This document shows, piece after piece, positions 17,185-24,648 of a stretch of DNA of 64,000 nt (positions are counted from its first letter, which is position 1; each line of letters begins with the position of its first letter). Both the position numbers and the translations under genes were made by a program. Below the pieces are notes generated by a model. The model saw only the letters and a program-made list of their open reading frames with translations. It was not told where the DNA came from and made no database searches. This stretch comes from DASXRA01 sp963737425. Lineage in GTDB: Bacteria > Actinomycetota > Actinomycetes > Mycobacteriales > Jatrophihabitantaceae. Where the stretch lies: NCBI GenBank assembly GCA_963737425.1, contig CAVTSX010000004.1, forward strand, positions 186,001 through 250,000, read 5' to 3'.

Positions 17185-18495
17185 TCAGTCCCACAGGGTC
17201 ATCGAGCGTCTGAAGATGCCGGCAAGGTCTTCGGCGCTTGCCTCGCGGGGCGCGGTGGCGAGCAGTCGCTGTTGTTTGAGGGCTCCGTCGACCAGGCCGT
17301 CGACGTCTGCTTCGCCGAAGCCAATGGCGCCGATGCCTGCTGGCATGCCGATGTCGCGCATCAGTTGTACGAGTAGCCGGGGGAGGGCCTCCGGCCCGGC
17401 GCTGCGCTCGACCGTGGGATCGAGCAGTTGTGCCGCGCGCAGGTGTCGATCCGGGGCGGCGCCGAACGTGAAGGCGAATGCCTCGGGGGCCGTAAGCGAG
17501 ACCGCCATTCCGTGTGGCACCAGCGCCTCGTCGTCCGGATAACCAGCCGGTCGGAACGAGCGCACCCGGCCCGCAATCGGGTAGGCGTTGGCGTGCGGAA
17601 TATGGACGCCCGCATTCCCGAAGCCCATCCCGGCAAATGTCGCCGCCAGCGACATCGACGTGCGAGCGTCTCGGTCCTCGCCCTGGTGCACGGCCTGGCG
17701 GAAGCTCGCTGCGAGCAGGCTCAGAGCCCGCTCTGCCCACATGTCCGCGACCGGATTGGCACCGCAATAGGGCACTCGCGCCTCGGGTTGCTTGCGCTCG
17801 AAGGACGTGTACGGCCGGGCGGTGTAGCTCTCCAATGCGTGGCAGAGGATGTCCATGCCGGCGCACGCCGTGACCCCGGCCGGCTGGGTCAGTGTCAGGT
17901 CCGGGTCGACGACGGCGAGGGTCGGTCGTAGCCGTGGATGGCTGATTCCCGTCTTCACCTGCTGGGCCAGGACGTCCAGCACGCAGATCGTGGTGCTCTC
18001 GGCACCGGTGCCTGTTGTGGTCGGCACGGCAATGAGTGGAAGCAGTTGCTCGGCTGGCGGGCGGCCACCGCCAACGGGCTTGTTCACGTAGTCCATCAGG
18101 TCGCCGGGGTTCGTCAGCAGCAGATTCACCGCCTTCGCCGTGTCGATGCTCGAGCCGCCACCGACGGCCACGAGTGCGTCCCACGGCGCGCCCGCGAGGG
18201 CCCACTCGATGGCCGCGTCGAGGCTCGCGTCGGTGGGCTCGACGTGCACGTCGGCAAAGAGGGTCGCGTCGATGCCAAAGGCATGCATCTGTTCGGCGAC
18301 GCGGGCGGGGGCGCCGGTGGCCGCGACGCCTGGGTCGGTGATGATCAATACTCGGCGGGCTCCTGCTGAGCGGAGGTCATAGCCGATCTCGTTGCTTGCG
18401 CCTGGTCCGAACTTCAGAGCGGGTGATCCGTAGGTGAAGATCGTCTCGGTCAATGGTCCACCAGATGTGATCGGGGTTTCGGGATGCCGGCTCAC
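17185..18495 (-). CDS. Hydroxyacid-oxoacid transhydrogenase (iron-containing ADH)
   Basis: The 436-residue protein belongs to the iron-containing alcohol dehydrogenase family and to the hydroxyacid-oxoacid transhydrogenase (ADHFE1-like) branch, which couples oxidation of 4-hydroxybutyrate to reduction of 2-oxoglutarate. Motifs: VAVGGGSSIDTAKAVNLL for nucleotide binding, PTTTGTGAESTT, and the metal ligands in GMDILCHALESY and GNAGVHIPHANAYPI. The branch-specific insertion YCGANPVADMWAERAL is present. GTG 18495 overlaps the stop of the upstream ABC1 gene (GTGA) and is preferred; TTG 18453 is an alternative. The pairing with an ABC1 kinase-like gene is not explained by known biochemistry. Confidence 0.88.
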   Translation of the reverse strand: MSRHPETPITSGGPLTETIFTYGSPALKFGPGASNEIGYDLRSAGARRVLIITDPGVAATGAPARVAEQMHAFGIDATLFADVHVEPTDASLDAAIEWALAGAPWDALVAVGGGSSIDTAKAVNLLLTNPGDLMDYVNKPVGGGRPPAEQLLPLIAVPTTTGTGAESTTICVLDVLAQQVKTGISHPRLRPTLAVVDPDLTLTQPAGVTACAGMDILCHALESYTARPYTSFERKQPEARVPYCGANPVADMWAERALSLLAASFRQAVHQGEDRDARTSMSLAATFAGMGFGNAGVHIPHANAYPIAGRVRSFRPAGYPDDEALVPHGMAVSLTAPEAFAFTFGAAPDRHLRAAQLLDPTVERSAGPEALPRLLVQLMRDIGMPAGIGAIGFGEADVDGLVDGALKQQRLLATAPREASAEDLAGIFRRSMTLWD

Positions 18496-19811
18496 GCCGC
18501 GGGTTCGACGAAGCCCGGTTGCCAGCGTTCGGCCAGCGCGCGATAGGGCGCGGTCGCCCCCAGTTGACACAACACGGCGACCGAGCCGATCGTCACGCGA
18601 TGGATCAGCAGGTATGAGGGCGGAAGATTCAGAAGCCGCCCGACCTTCGCCTCTTCGTTGCGCGGATCGCCGAGGCGCGCAGCCTGACCGCGCATCCATT
18701 CGCGCGTGAACGTGAACTTTTCGACGCTGAGCGGCTCGATGATCGGGCACAGGTAGTCCATGACCTGTATCGGGTCAACCTCTATGCCCGGCCGGATGAA
18801 ACCGTACTTATACATCTCGGCCATCAAGCCGTCGCCGTCGCGGTTCAGCGCGAGCCGGGTCATCCGGCCCAGCGGCTCGGGGGCTCCCCCCGGCAGCCGG
18901 GCGACGGCGCCGAAGTCGACGACGCCGAGTCGGCCATCGGGGCAAAGTCGGAAGTTGCCCGGATGCGGATCGGCATGCAGCAGGTTGGCCCGTTGCGGTG
19001 CGGAGTAGTGCAGCAGCGCGAGCAGGTAGCCGGCGTGATCGCGTTGCTCGGTGTCGCCGTGCGCGATGATCCGCGACAGCGGAATGCCGTCTATCCACTC
19101 GGTGACGATCACCTTCGGGGCGCTGGCGACGACGTGCGGTATGGCGATCTCCGGGTCGCGGTCGTACGCACGCGCGAACGTCCGCTGGGCATCTGCCTCC
19201 AGGGTGTAATCGAGTTCTTCCAGTACCCGCTCGCGCAACTCGGCGAGAAGGGGTTTGATCTCGAGGCCAGGGGACAGCCGCGCGAACAGCCGCGCGAAAC
19301 GCGAGAGCTGGGTGAAGTCGGCCAACAGAGCCGGCCCCGCGCCCGGGTACTGGATCTTGACGGCGACGGTTCTGCCGTCGCTCCAGATCGCCTTGTGTAC
19401 CTGGCCAATGCTGGCTGCTGCGGCAGGCACGTCGTCGAACTCGCGAAAGCGCTTCGGCCAGGTACGGCCGAACTGCTCGGCTAGCACCCGATGCATGACC
19501 TCGGCCGGCATCGGCGGGGCCGCCTCCTGCAACCGGGTCAGCGCGGCCCGGTACGGCGCTGCGGACTCCTCGGGCATGGCGGCCTCGAACACCGATAGCG
19601 CCTGCCCGAGCTTCATCGCGCCGCCTTTGAGTTCGCCGAGCACGTTGAACAGCTGCTCGGCGGTGCGTTGCTGCAACTCGGCGGTGACTGCCTCGGCGGA
19701 CTTGCCGGCGATGCGCTTGCCCAGGCCCATCGTTGCGCGCCCGGCGACGCCGAGCGGTAGCGAGGCCAGGCGCGCGGTCCGTGCCACCCGGTGTTGCGGG
19801 ATGTCGGTCAT
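18492..19811 (-). CDS. AarF/ABC1/UbiB family kinase-like protein
   Basis: The 439-residue protein is an ABC1 atypical kinase/ATPase. Hallmarks are visible in order: the KxGQ motif (GGAMKLGQALS, about residue 62), an Ala-rich nucleotide loop (AAAASIGQVH, about 131), the RVLEELDYTLEADAQ segment, HADPHPGNF (about 279) and VVDFGAVARLP (about 296). The family is linked to quinone or lipid metabolism; in M. tuberculosis the homologue Rv3197 sits beside whiB7 and has been proposed to act in antibiotic tolerance. It is the first gene of a two-gene unit with the transhydrogenase. Confidence 0.93.
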   Translation of the reverse strand: MTDIPQHRVARTARLASLPLGVAGRATMGLGKRIAGKSAEAVTAELQQRTAEQLFNVLGELKGGAMKLGQALSVFEAAMPEESAAPYRAALTRLQEAAPPMPAEVMHRVLAEQFGRTWPKRFREFDDVPAAAASIGQVHKAIWSDGRTVAVKIQYPGAGPALLADFTQLSRFARLFARLSPGLEIKPLLAELRERVLEELDYTLEADAQRTFARAYDRDPEIAIPHVVASAPKVIVTEWIDGIPLSRIIAHGDTEQRDHAGYLLALLHYSAPQRANLLHADPHPGNFRLCPDGRLGVVDFGAVARLPGGAPEPLGRMTRLALNRDGDGLMAEMYKYGFIRPGIEVDPIQVMDYLCPIIEPLSVEKFTFTREWMRGQAARLGDPRNEEAKVGRLLNLPPSYLLIHRVTIGSVAVLCQLGATAPYRALAERWQPGFVEPAA

Positions 19812-19865
19812 AGCTGCGGCTCTGGTTCGCAGCTCGTCCGATCGCCGGGATCCTCCGTCACAAGG

Positions 19866-20903
19866 TCATTGTGCCCAACGGACGATCGGTGCGGTGAACG
19901 CACCGCACTCACAATCAGGATGAGGCGCCCAAGTACGCCGTCGGATACGCCAATCGGGCAGTTGGATCTCGAGAGTTCCCTCGATCGTCGCGGGGTCCTC
20001 GCCGCCCAGGAAGGCCAGCGCCTGCAAGGCAGCAACGCTGCCGACGAGGGTTGCCAGGCTGACGTCGGAGGGCGGGCCGTGCCGGGGCGGGATGGCCAAT
20101 TGGACGGCCAGCGCCGACCACGCGTGGTCGCGGTCGAGTCGGTGCAGGTCGGCGCAGCGTAGGCAGCTGGCGACACCGGGTAGGGCGAGCGGGCCGATGA
20201 CCCCGCGATCTGGTCCGGCCGACGCGACGAGATGCGGAACGCCGCGCGCCTGCAAGGCATCGCGGAGATCGGAGTCGACCGGACAGTCGACCGCGAGGAT
20301 GACGAGATCGGGGAGGAAGCCGAGTGGCAAGGCGCTGGTGTCGCAGTCCGGCGCCCCCCGCAATACTGCTGCCGCAGCGGCCTTGGTGAAGCGTTCGCCT
20401 TCGTCTTCGGTGGTCAACCCGCCGGGTGCGGCCTGGTGCAGGTGCACGTCGCCGCTGCCTGTCACCGCGACGTGCCCGATGCCGGCGGCGGCCAGGAGCG
20501 TGCCGATGACGGCTGCGACCCGGCTGTTGCCGTTGATCGCGACGGTGGCCGCCTGCCGGCTGGCGAGAATATCGTCGGCCCGCTCGCCGTGGCGCACCCG
20601 CAGAGCCGCCAGATCGGCGGCAAGCCGGGGTACCTGGATGGCCCGGTCGCGGGGCGGGCGGCGAACGAGGAATCCGCCCGCACTGAGCATGTCGAAGGCA
20701 TCCTCGACCAACTCGGCACAGTGCGCGTCAGTGTCCTGTCCGGTGAGGCGGCGCGCGCTCGGATGATCGACGCCGTCGATGACGATCCGACGTTCGCCGA
20801 GTTCGATCTGAACCTGTTTCGGCGCGCGCCAGAGCATCCGAGCGCCGGGGTTGAGAGTGCGCTGTGACTCGGCCCTGACTTGTGGATCATGCTTGTGGAT
20901 CAT
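19866..20903 (-). CDS. ThiF/E1-like protein of unknown function
   Basis: The 345-residue protein shows an N-terminal region of about 110 residues without clear relatives, then a Rossmann-like segment of the ThiF/E1 type (VAVINGNSRVAAVIGTLLAAAG would be cut at a degenerate glycine loop), a LVILAVDCP strand, and a C-terminal zinc site made of CLRCADLHR and CECGAF. It matches the position of Rv3196 in M. tuberculosis. No activating Arg/Lys set can be confirmed, so adenylation activity is uncertain. Start ATG 20903 is provisional: the first codons derive from a 13-base tandem duplication (CTTGTGGATCAT twice on the plus strand, 20879-20903). Confidence 0.75.
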   Translation of the reverse strand: MIHKHDPQVRAESQRTLNPGARMLWRAPKQVQIELGERRIVIDGVDHPSARRLTGQDTDAHCAELVEDAFDMLSAGGFLVRRPPRDRAIQVPRLAADLAALRVRHGERADDILASRQAATVAINGNSRVAAVIGTLLAAAGIGHVAVTGSGDVHLHQAAPGGLTTEDEGERFTKAAAAAVLRGAPDCDTSALPLGFLPDLVILAVDCPVDSDLRDALQARGVPHLVASAGPDRGVIGPLALPGVASCLRCADLHRLDRDHAWSALAVQLAIPPRHGPPSDVSLATLVGSVAALQALAFLGGEDPATIEGTLEIQLPDWRIRRRTWAPHPDCECGAFTAPIVRWAQ

Positions 20904-21133
20904 CGCGTGACCCCTGGCTTGCCTGATGTGTACTGATTCATCGGCATACAGTCGCAGAATCATGCGTAGTGCGTCGTTTATTGTCCACAAGGGGCGTAGT
21001 GGCTGTGATCAATGCGCACAGAGCACCGCACCGTAGTCGGATAATCGCTCAGAGCAGCAGACGCTCTGATGTGCACACCTGTGGATAACCCTGTGCATGA
21101 GGTGCGCATAACTGCGGGTCCGCCTGTGGATAG
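20881..21133. promoter_or_regulatory. Cluster of DnaA-box-like 9-mers
   Basis: Between the ThiF-like gene and the YgjP-like gene (about 320 bases without a gene) are one exact actinobacterial box TTGTCCACA (20981-20989), one exact TTATCCACA on the minus strand (21080-21088) and three single-mismatch boxes on the minus strand (20881-20889, 20894-20902, 21125-21133). Nothing else identifies an origin here. DnaA titration or transcriptional control is possible; chance is not excluded. Confidence 0.45.
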
Positions 21134-21222
21134 CGCGTCGGCGGGAATCGCTGCGGCAGCGGGAGCGCGTCGTCACAAGAAAGCCAGGCTCCGGCGTCGC
21201 CATCTGCCGATACGGTGTCGAG

Positions 21223-21816
21223 GTGACCGAGCTGAATGTGCAGAGCGCGCCCGACGAGATCGAGGTACGGCGCAGTGCTCGCCGCCGTCGAACGGTGTCG
21301 GCGTACCGCGAAGACGGGCGCATCGTCGTGCTGATCCCCGCTCGATTCAGCCGGGTCGAGGAGCGGCGCTGGGTCGACGAGATGGTTCAGCGTGTCACCG
21401 CCCGCGAGCAGCGCGACCGCGGCCGTGGGCCGCGGCGCAGCGACGCTGCCCTCGCCAGGCGCTGCCGCGCCCTTTCGGCGCAGTATCTCGACAGCCGGGC
21501 GACGCCGGTCAGCGTGCGCTGGGTCGACACGATGCGAACAAGGTGGGCGTCGTGTACGCCGTCCGACGGGACGATCCGGGTCTCGAGCCGGTTGCGTGAC
21601 ATGCCGTCCTGGGTGCTCGACTACGTCCTCGTGCACGAGCTCGCACATCTGCGGATCGCGGGTCACGACCGTGACTTCTGGGCGCTGGTGGCGCGTTACC
21701 CGCGAACCGAACGTGCCCGAGGGTACCTCGACGGCGTCAGCGCGGCCGCGCAATTGCCGATAGTCGACGATCTTGCCGACGACATCTCCGTGAGCTATTC
21801 CGGCGAAGCATCCTGA
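21223..21816 (+). CDS. YgjP-like zinc metallopeptidase (DUF45/M48)
   Basis: The 197-residue protein carries the zinc motif HELAHL followed by a third ligand in RIAGHDRDFW, typical of the WLM/YgjP (DUF45) metallopeptidase family. The preceding segments RWVDTMRTRWASCTP and IRVSSRLRDMP are also characteristic. It starts at GTG 21223 and lacks membrane segments, so it is a cytoplasmic gluzincin of unknown substrate. It overlaps the downstream convergent metalloprotease gene by 22 bases. Confidence 0.9.
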   Translation: MTELNVQSAPDEIEVRRSARRRRTVSAYREDGRIVVLIPARFSRVEERRWVDEMVQRVTAREQRDRGRGPRRSDAALARRCRALSAQYLDSRATPVSVRWVDTMRTRWASCTPSDGTIRVSSRLRDMPSWVLDYVLVHELAHLRIAGHDRDFWALVARYPRTERARGYLDGVSAAAQLPIVDDLADDISVSYSGEAS

Positions 21817-23036
21817 TCGTTCGAGCCTGATTCGCCGAGCTCGGGTAGTGAATCGGCACCCAGTTTCTCGGCGAAGCCGAGCGGGTCATCCAGATCGTCC
21901 GCGTCAGGCAGTAGGTCGGGGTGCGCCCACACGCCGTCGCGTCCGCCGATTCCGTGCCGCTCGGATACCGCCCACCACAATGCCGCTGCCTCGCGCAGCC
22001 GACGAGGACGCAGTTCGAGCCCGACGAGCGTGGAAAACGTCTGCTCGGCGGGGCCACCTGCTGCGCGGCGACGGCGTGATGCCTCGCGCAGCGCTGCCGC
22101 GCCGGGCATCCGATCTCCGGCGGCTGCGGACACGACCGTGTCGACCCATCCCTCGATCAAGGCGAGCAGCGTCTCGAGGCGGCGTAGCGCGACCTGCTGT
22201 TCGGGGGTCTCCTGCGGCTCGAACATGCCGCCGGCAAGGGCATTCTGCAGGCTCTCGGGGTTCGTCGGGTCGATCTCGCTCATCGCGCGTTCGAGGGCGG
22301 ACGTGTCGACGGTGATACCCCGAGCGTAGGACTCGACCGTGTCGAGCAGGCGCTGCCGCAGCCAGGGCACGTGGCCGAACAGCCGCTGATGCGCAGCTTC
22401 CCTGAGCGCGAGGTAGAGACGAACCTCGTCCTGGGGGCGTTCGAGCCCCTCGCCGAATGCCGCGACATTCTCCGGCAACAGCGCGGCGACCCCCGCGGGT
22501 CCTAGCGGCAGGCCGACATCCGTGCCGGACACCACCTCCTGGGCCAGGCCGGCAAGGCCCTGCCCGACCTGTGCGCCGAACATCAGACCCCCGAACTGAC
22601 TCATGACGCCGGCCAACGGCCCGGCCTGCGCACGGGCTTCTTCGGGCAGCGATGCCGACATCGCGGCGACCACGCGGGCAGCGAGCGGATCGCACAGCGA
22701 CGACCACACGGGAAGCGTCTTCTCGATCCACTCGACTCGGTTCCAAGCCTCGATCGTGGTGATACCGGACGGCAGGTCAGTGACACCGTCGAGCCAGAGG
22801 TCGGCCAGCTTGACCGCTTCGGCGACCACCGAGGCGTCGCTGCTCGACACCGCACGATGTTCCGTGGCGACAGCCGAGATAGCGACCTGGCGGGCGAGGT
22901 CCCAGTTGACCGGGCCGCCGGACCACGAGATGAGCTTCTGCAGCTCGGCGAACAGCGGGATCTTTCCGGCAAGGTCGTCAGGCCCGCCCGGCTCCGGGTC
23001 GCCCGCGCTGAATCCGAATGGCAGGTTGCTACTCAT
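21795..23036 (-). CDS. Zinc-dependent metalloprotease-like protein (DUF2342)
   Basis: The 413-residue protein matches the actinobacterial DUF2342 zincin-like family, represented by Rv3195 in the same neighbourhood of M. tuberculosis. The family motif LREAAHQRLFGHVPWL is present at about residue 215. An N-terminal GGP-rich head and an acidic C-terminal tail (SLPELGESGSNDQ) flank an all-helical core. Start ATG 23036 is chosen; a GTG 9 bases upstream is also possible. Peptidase activity has been assumed for the family but is not shown by a conventional HExxH here. Confidence 0.85.
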   Translation of the reverse strand: MSSNLPFGFSAGDPEPGGPDDLAGKIPLFAELQKLISWSGGPVNWDLARQVAISAVATEHRAVSSSDASVVAEAVKLADLWLDGVTDLPSGITTIEAWNRVEWIEKTLPVWSSLCDPLAARVVAAMSASLPEEARAQAGPLAGVMSQFGGLMFGAQVGQGLAGLAQEVVSGTDVGLPLGPAGVAALLPENVAAFGEGLERPQDEVRLYLALREAAHQRLFGHVPWLRQRLLDTVESYARGITVDTSALERAMSEIDPTNPESLQNALAGGMFEPQETPEQQVALRRLETLLALIEGWVDTVVSAAAGDRMPGAAALREASRRRRAAGGPAEQTFSTLVGLELRPRRLREAAALWWAVSERHGIGGRDGVWAHPDLLPDADDLDDPLGFAEKLGADSLPELGESGSNDQDASPE

Positions 23037-23143
23037 ACGACTCACGGTAGTGCCGACGAACGAACTGCGTCGCTGGTGCCGCGATCTGCGGCGGCGGCGT
23101 TGCGCCGTCAGCGAACGGCCTCGTCGGCGTAGCGTCACCGGAC

Positions 23144-23344
23144 GTGGGCCAATATGCCTGGGCGTGGTGGTTGGCGGCACCCGTCGTCGCGACGGTCCTC
23201 GGCGCAGTCTGGACGTGGTGGCGGGGGCGGGCGCGGAAGCCGCAGCGCACGGCCGAGGCAATCGCCGCGCACCGTGCCTTTCTCGACGCCCTCGCCAGGC
23301 GACCCGCCGCGACTGCGGAGCAACCGAACCCGAGGGCCAACTAG
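23144..23344 (+). CDS. Small single-pass membrane protein
   Basis: The 66-residue product from GTG 23144 has one membrane segment (WAWWLAAPVVATVLGAVW, residues 5-22), a basic stop-transfer (RGRARKPQR) and a cytoplasmic helix (AEAIAAHRAFLDALAR). It is divergent from the DUF2342 gene and precedes the Lon-like protease by 72 bases. Composition and codon use fit a real gene. The function is unknown. Confidence 0.65.
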   Translation: MGQYAWAWWLAAPVVATVLGAVWTWWRGRARKPQRTAEAIAAHRAFLDALARRPAATAEQPNPRAN

Positions 23345-23415
23345 CTCGATCCGTCCCTAGCTCGCGAATAGGTCTGCCTGAAGAACATCACATGGCCACG
23401 TTCTAGAGTGACCCG

Positions 23416-24447
23416 GTGACTCGCCGCGTTCGCACCCTTCTCGTCGCTGGGGTGCTGTTTCTAGCGCTGCTGTTCGTGGCGATTCTCATGCCGGTGCCCT
23501 ACGTCGTGCTCAGCCCCGGGCCGACGCTGAACACGTTGGGCACCGACGACCAGAATCGCGTGATCATCGTTCTCAAGGGCCGCCAGGCCAACCAGACGAC
23601 CGGTCACCTGAACTTGACCACCGTCGACATCACGACGAACAAGGTCACCGCCTTCCAAGCCTTGGCCGGCTGGCTGCAGCACGATCGCGTCGTCGTTCCG
23701 CGCAGCGCTATCTACCCGCCGGGACAGTCCCAGCAGGAGATCAACAAGGAAGACACCGAACAGTTCGCCAGCTCGCAGGACAACGCCACAGCCGCGGCAT
23801 TCTGCGAGCTGGGCTACCCGCGTGGTTTCGGCGTGCTCAGTGTCGACGCGAATGCCGGTGCAAAGGACTCGCTCAAGGCGTTCGACCAACTGATCTCACT
23901 CGACGGCACGCCGGTCGACTCCTCCGCGAAGTTGACGGCCGCGCTCGCGTCGCACAAGGCCGGTGACAAGGTCACTTTGAACTTCAAGCGTTCCGGCAAA
24001 CCAATGTCCGCGTCGATCACCCTGAGCCCGCCGGCACAAGGCAAGAAGGTCGCCCGCATCGGCATCACTGTGGGCGAGCAATGTTTCGCTCCGTTCGAGG
24101 TCGATCTCGGTTTGGGCGATCAGATCGGCGGGCCGTCTGCGGGTCTGATGTTCGCCCTCGGAATCATCGACAAGGTAGGCACCACAGATCTGACGAAGGG
24201 TGCCTATGTCGCCGGAACCGGCGAGATCCAGCCCGACGGCACGGTGCTGCCGATCGGCGGAATTCAGTTGAAGATGATTGCCGCGCGCCGCGCAGGCGCC
24301 ACTGTTTTCCTTGCGCCGCAAGACAACTGTCCCGATGTTCGCGGGGCAACACCCAAGGGGCTCAACGTCATCAAGGTCGCGTCGTTGCACCAGGCCAAGC
24401 AAGACCTGCTCGACCTGCAGTCCGGCAAGCCGGTCGCCCACTGCTGA
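23416..24447 (+). CDS. Membrane-anchored PDZ-Lon (S16) protease
   Basis: The 343-residue protein is the YlbL/Rv3194c type. A membrane anchor (residues 5-25, LLVAGVLFLALLFVAILM) leads to an extracytoplasmic PDZ domain (about 130-205, with LGYPRGFGVLSV and LKAFDQLISLDGTPV). The C-terminal Lon-type proteolytic domain has the Ser-Lys dyad in GGPSAGLM (Ser241) and QLKMIAAR (Lys286). Such proteases act outside the membrane in quality control. It is followed by UPF0182 as in mycobacteria. Start GTG 23416 places the anchor correctly. Confidence 0.93.
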   Translation: MTRRVRTLLVAGVLFLALLFVAILMPVPYVVLSPGPTLNTLGTDDQNRVIIVLKGRQANQTTGHLNLTTVDITTNKVTAFQALAGWLQHDRVVVPRSAIYPPGQSQQEINKEDTEQFASSQDNATAAAFCELGYPRGFGVLSVDANAGAKDSLKAFDQLISLDGTPVDSSAKLTAALASHKAGDKVTLNFKRSGKPMSASITLSPPAQGKKVARIGITVGEQCFAPFEVDLGLGDQIGGPSAGLMFALGIIDKVGTTDLTKGAYVAGTGEIQPDGTVLPIGGIQLKMIAARRAGATVFLAPQDNCPDVRGATPKGLNVIKVASLHQAKQDLLDLQSGKPVAHC

Positions 24448-24648
24448 TGCAATGCCGTCTCACAGGCTCGTCGTCGTGCCCGCGGCCGGCGGCCTGAGAG
24501 ACCCCGGCGCATAGGAACCGCCTGCCCGCTCGGTACGTTGACCTTCCGGTGGACCGGTGCGCACCACAGCACTGCTGGTGCCTGTACCGGCCCGAACCTC
24601 CCGCCCGGCAAAGCAGCCGTGAGCGGGCCGACGATCGAGGAGCTGCCC

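Noticed and set aside
16796..18205. Minus-strand frame of 469 codons overlapping the transhydrogenase gene
   Set aside because: Out of frame with the strongly supported iron-ADH; Arg/Pro/Thr-rich without motif.
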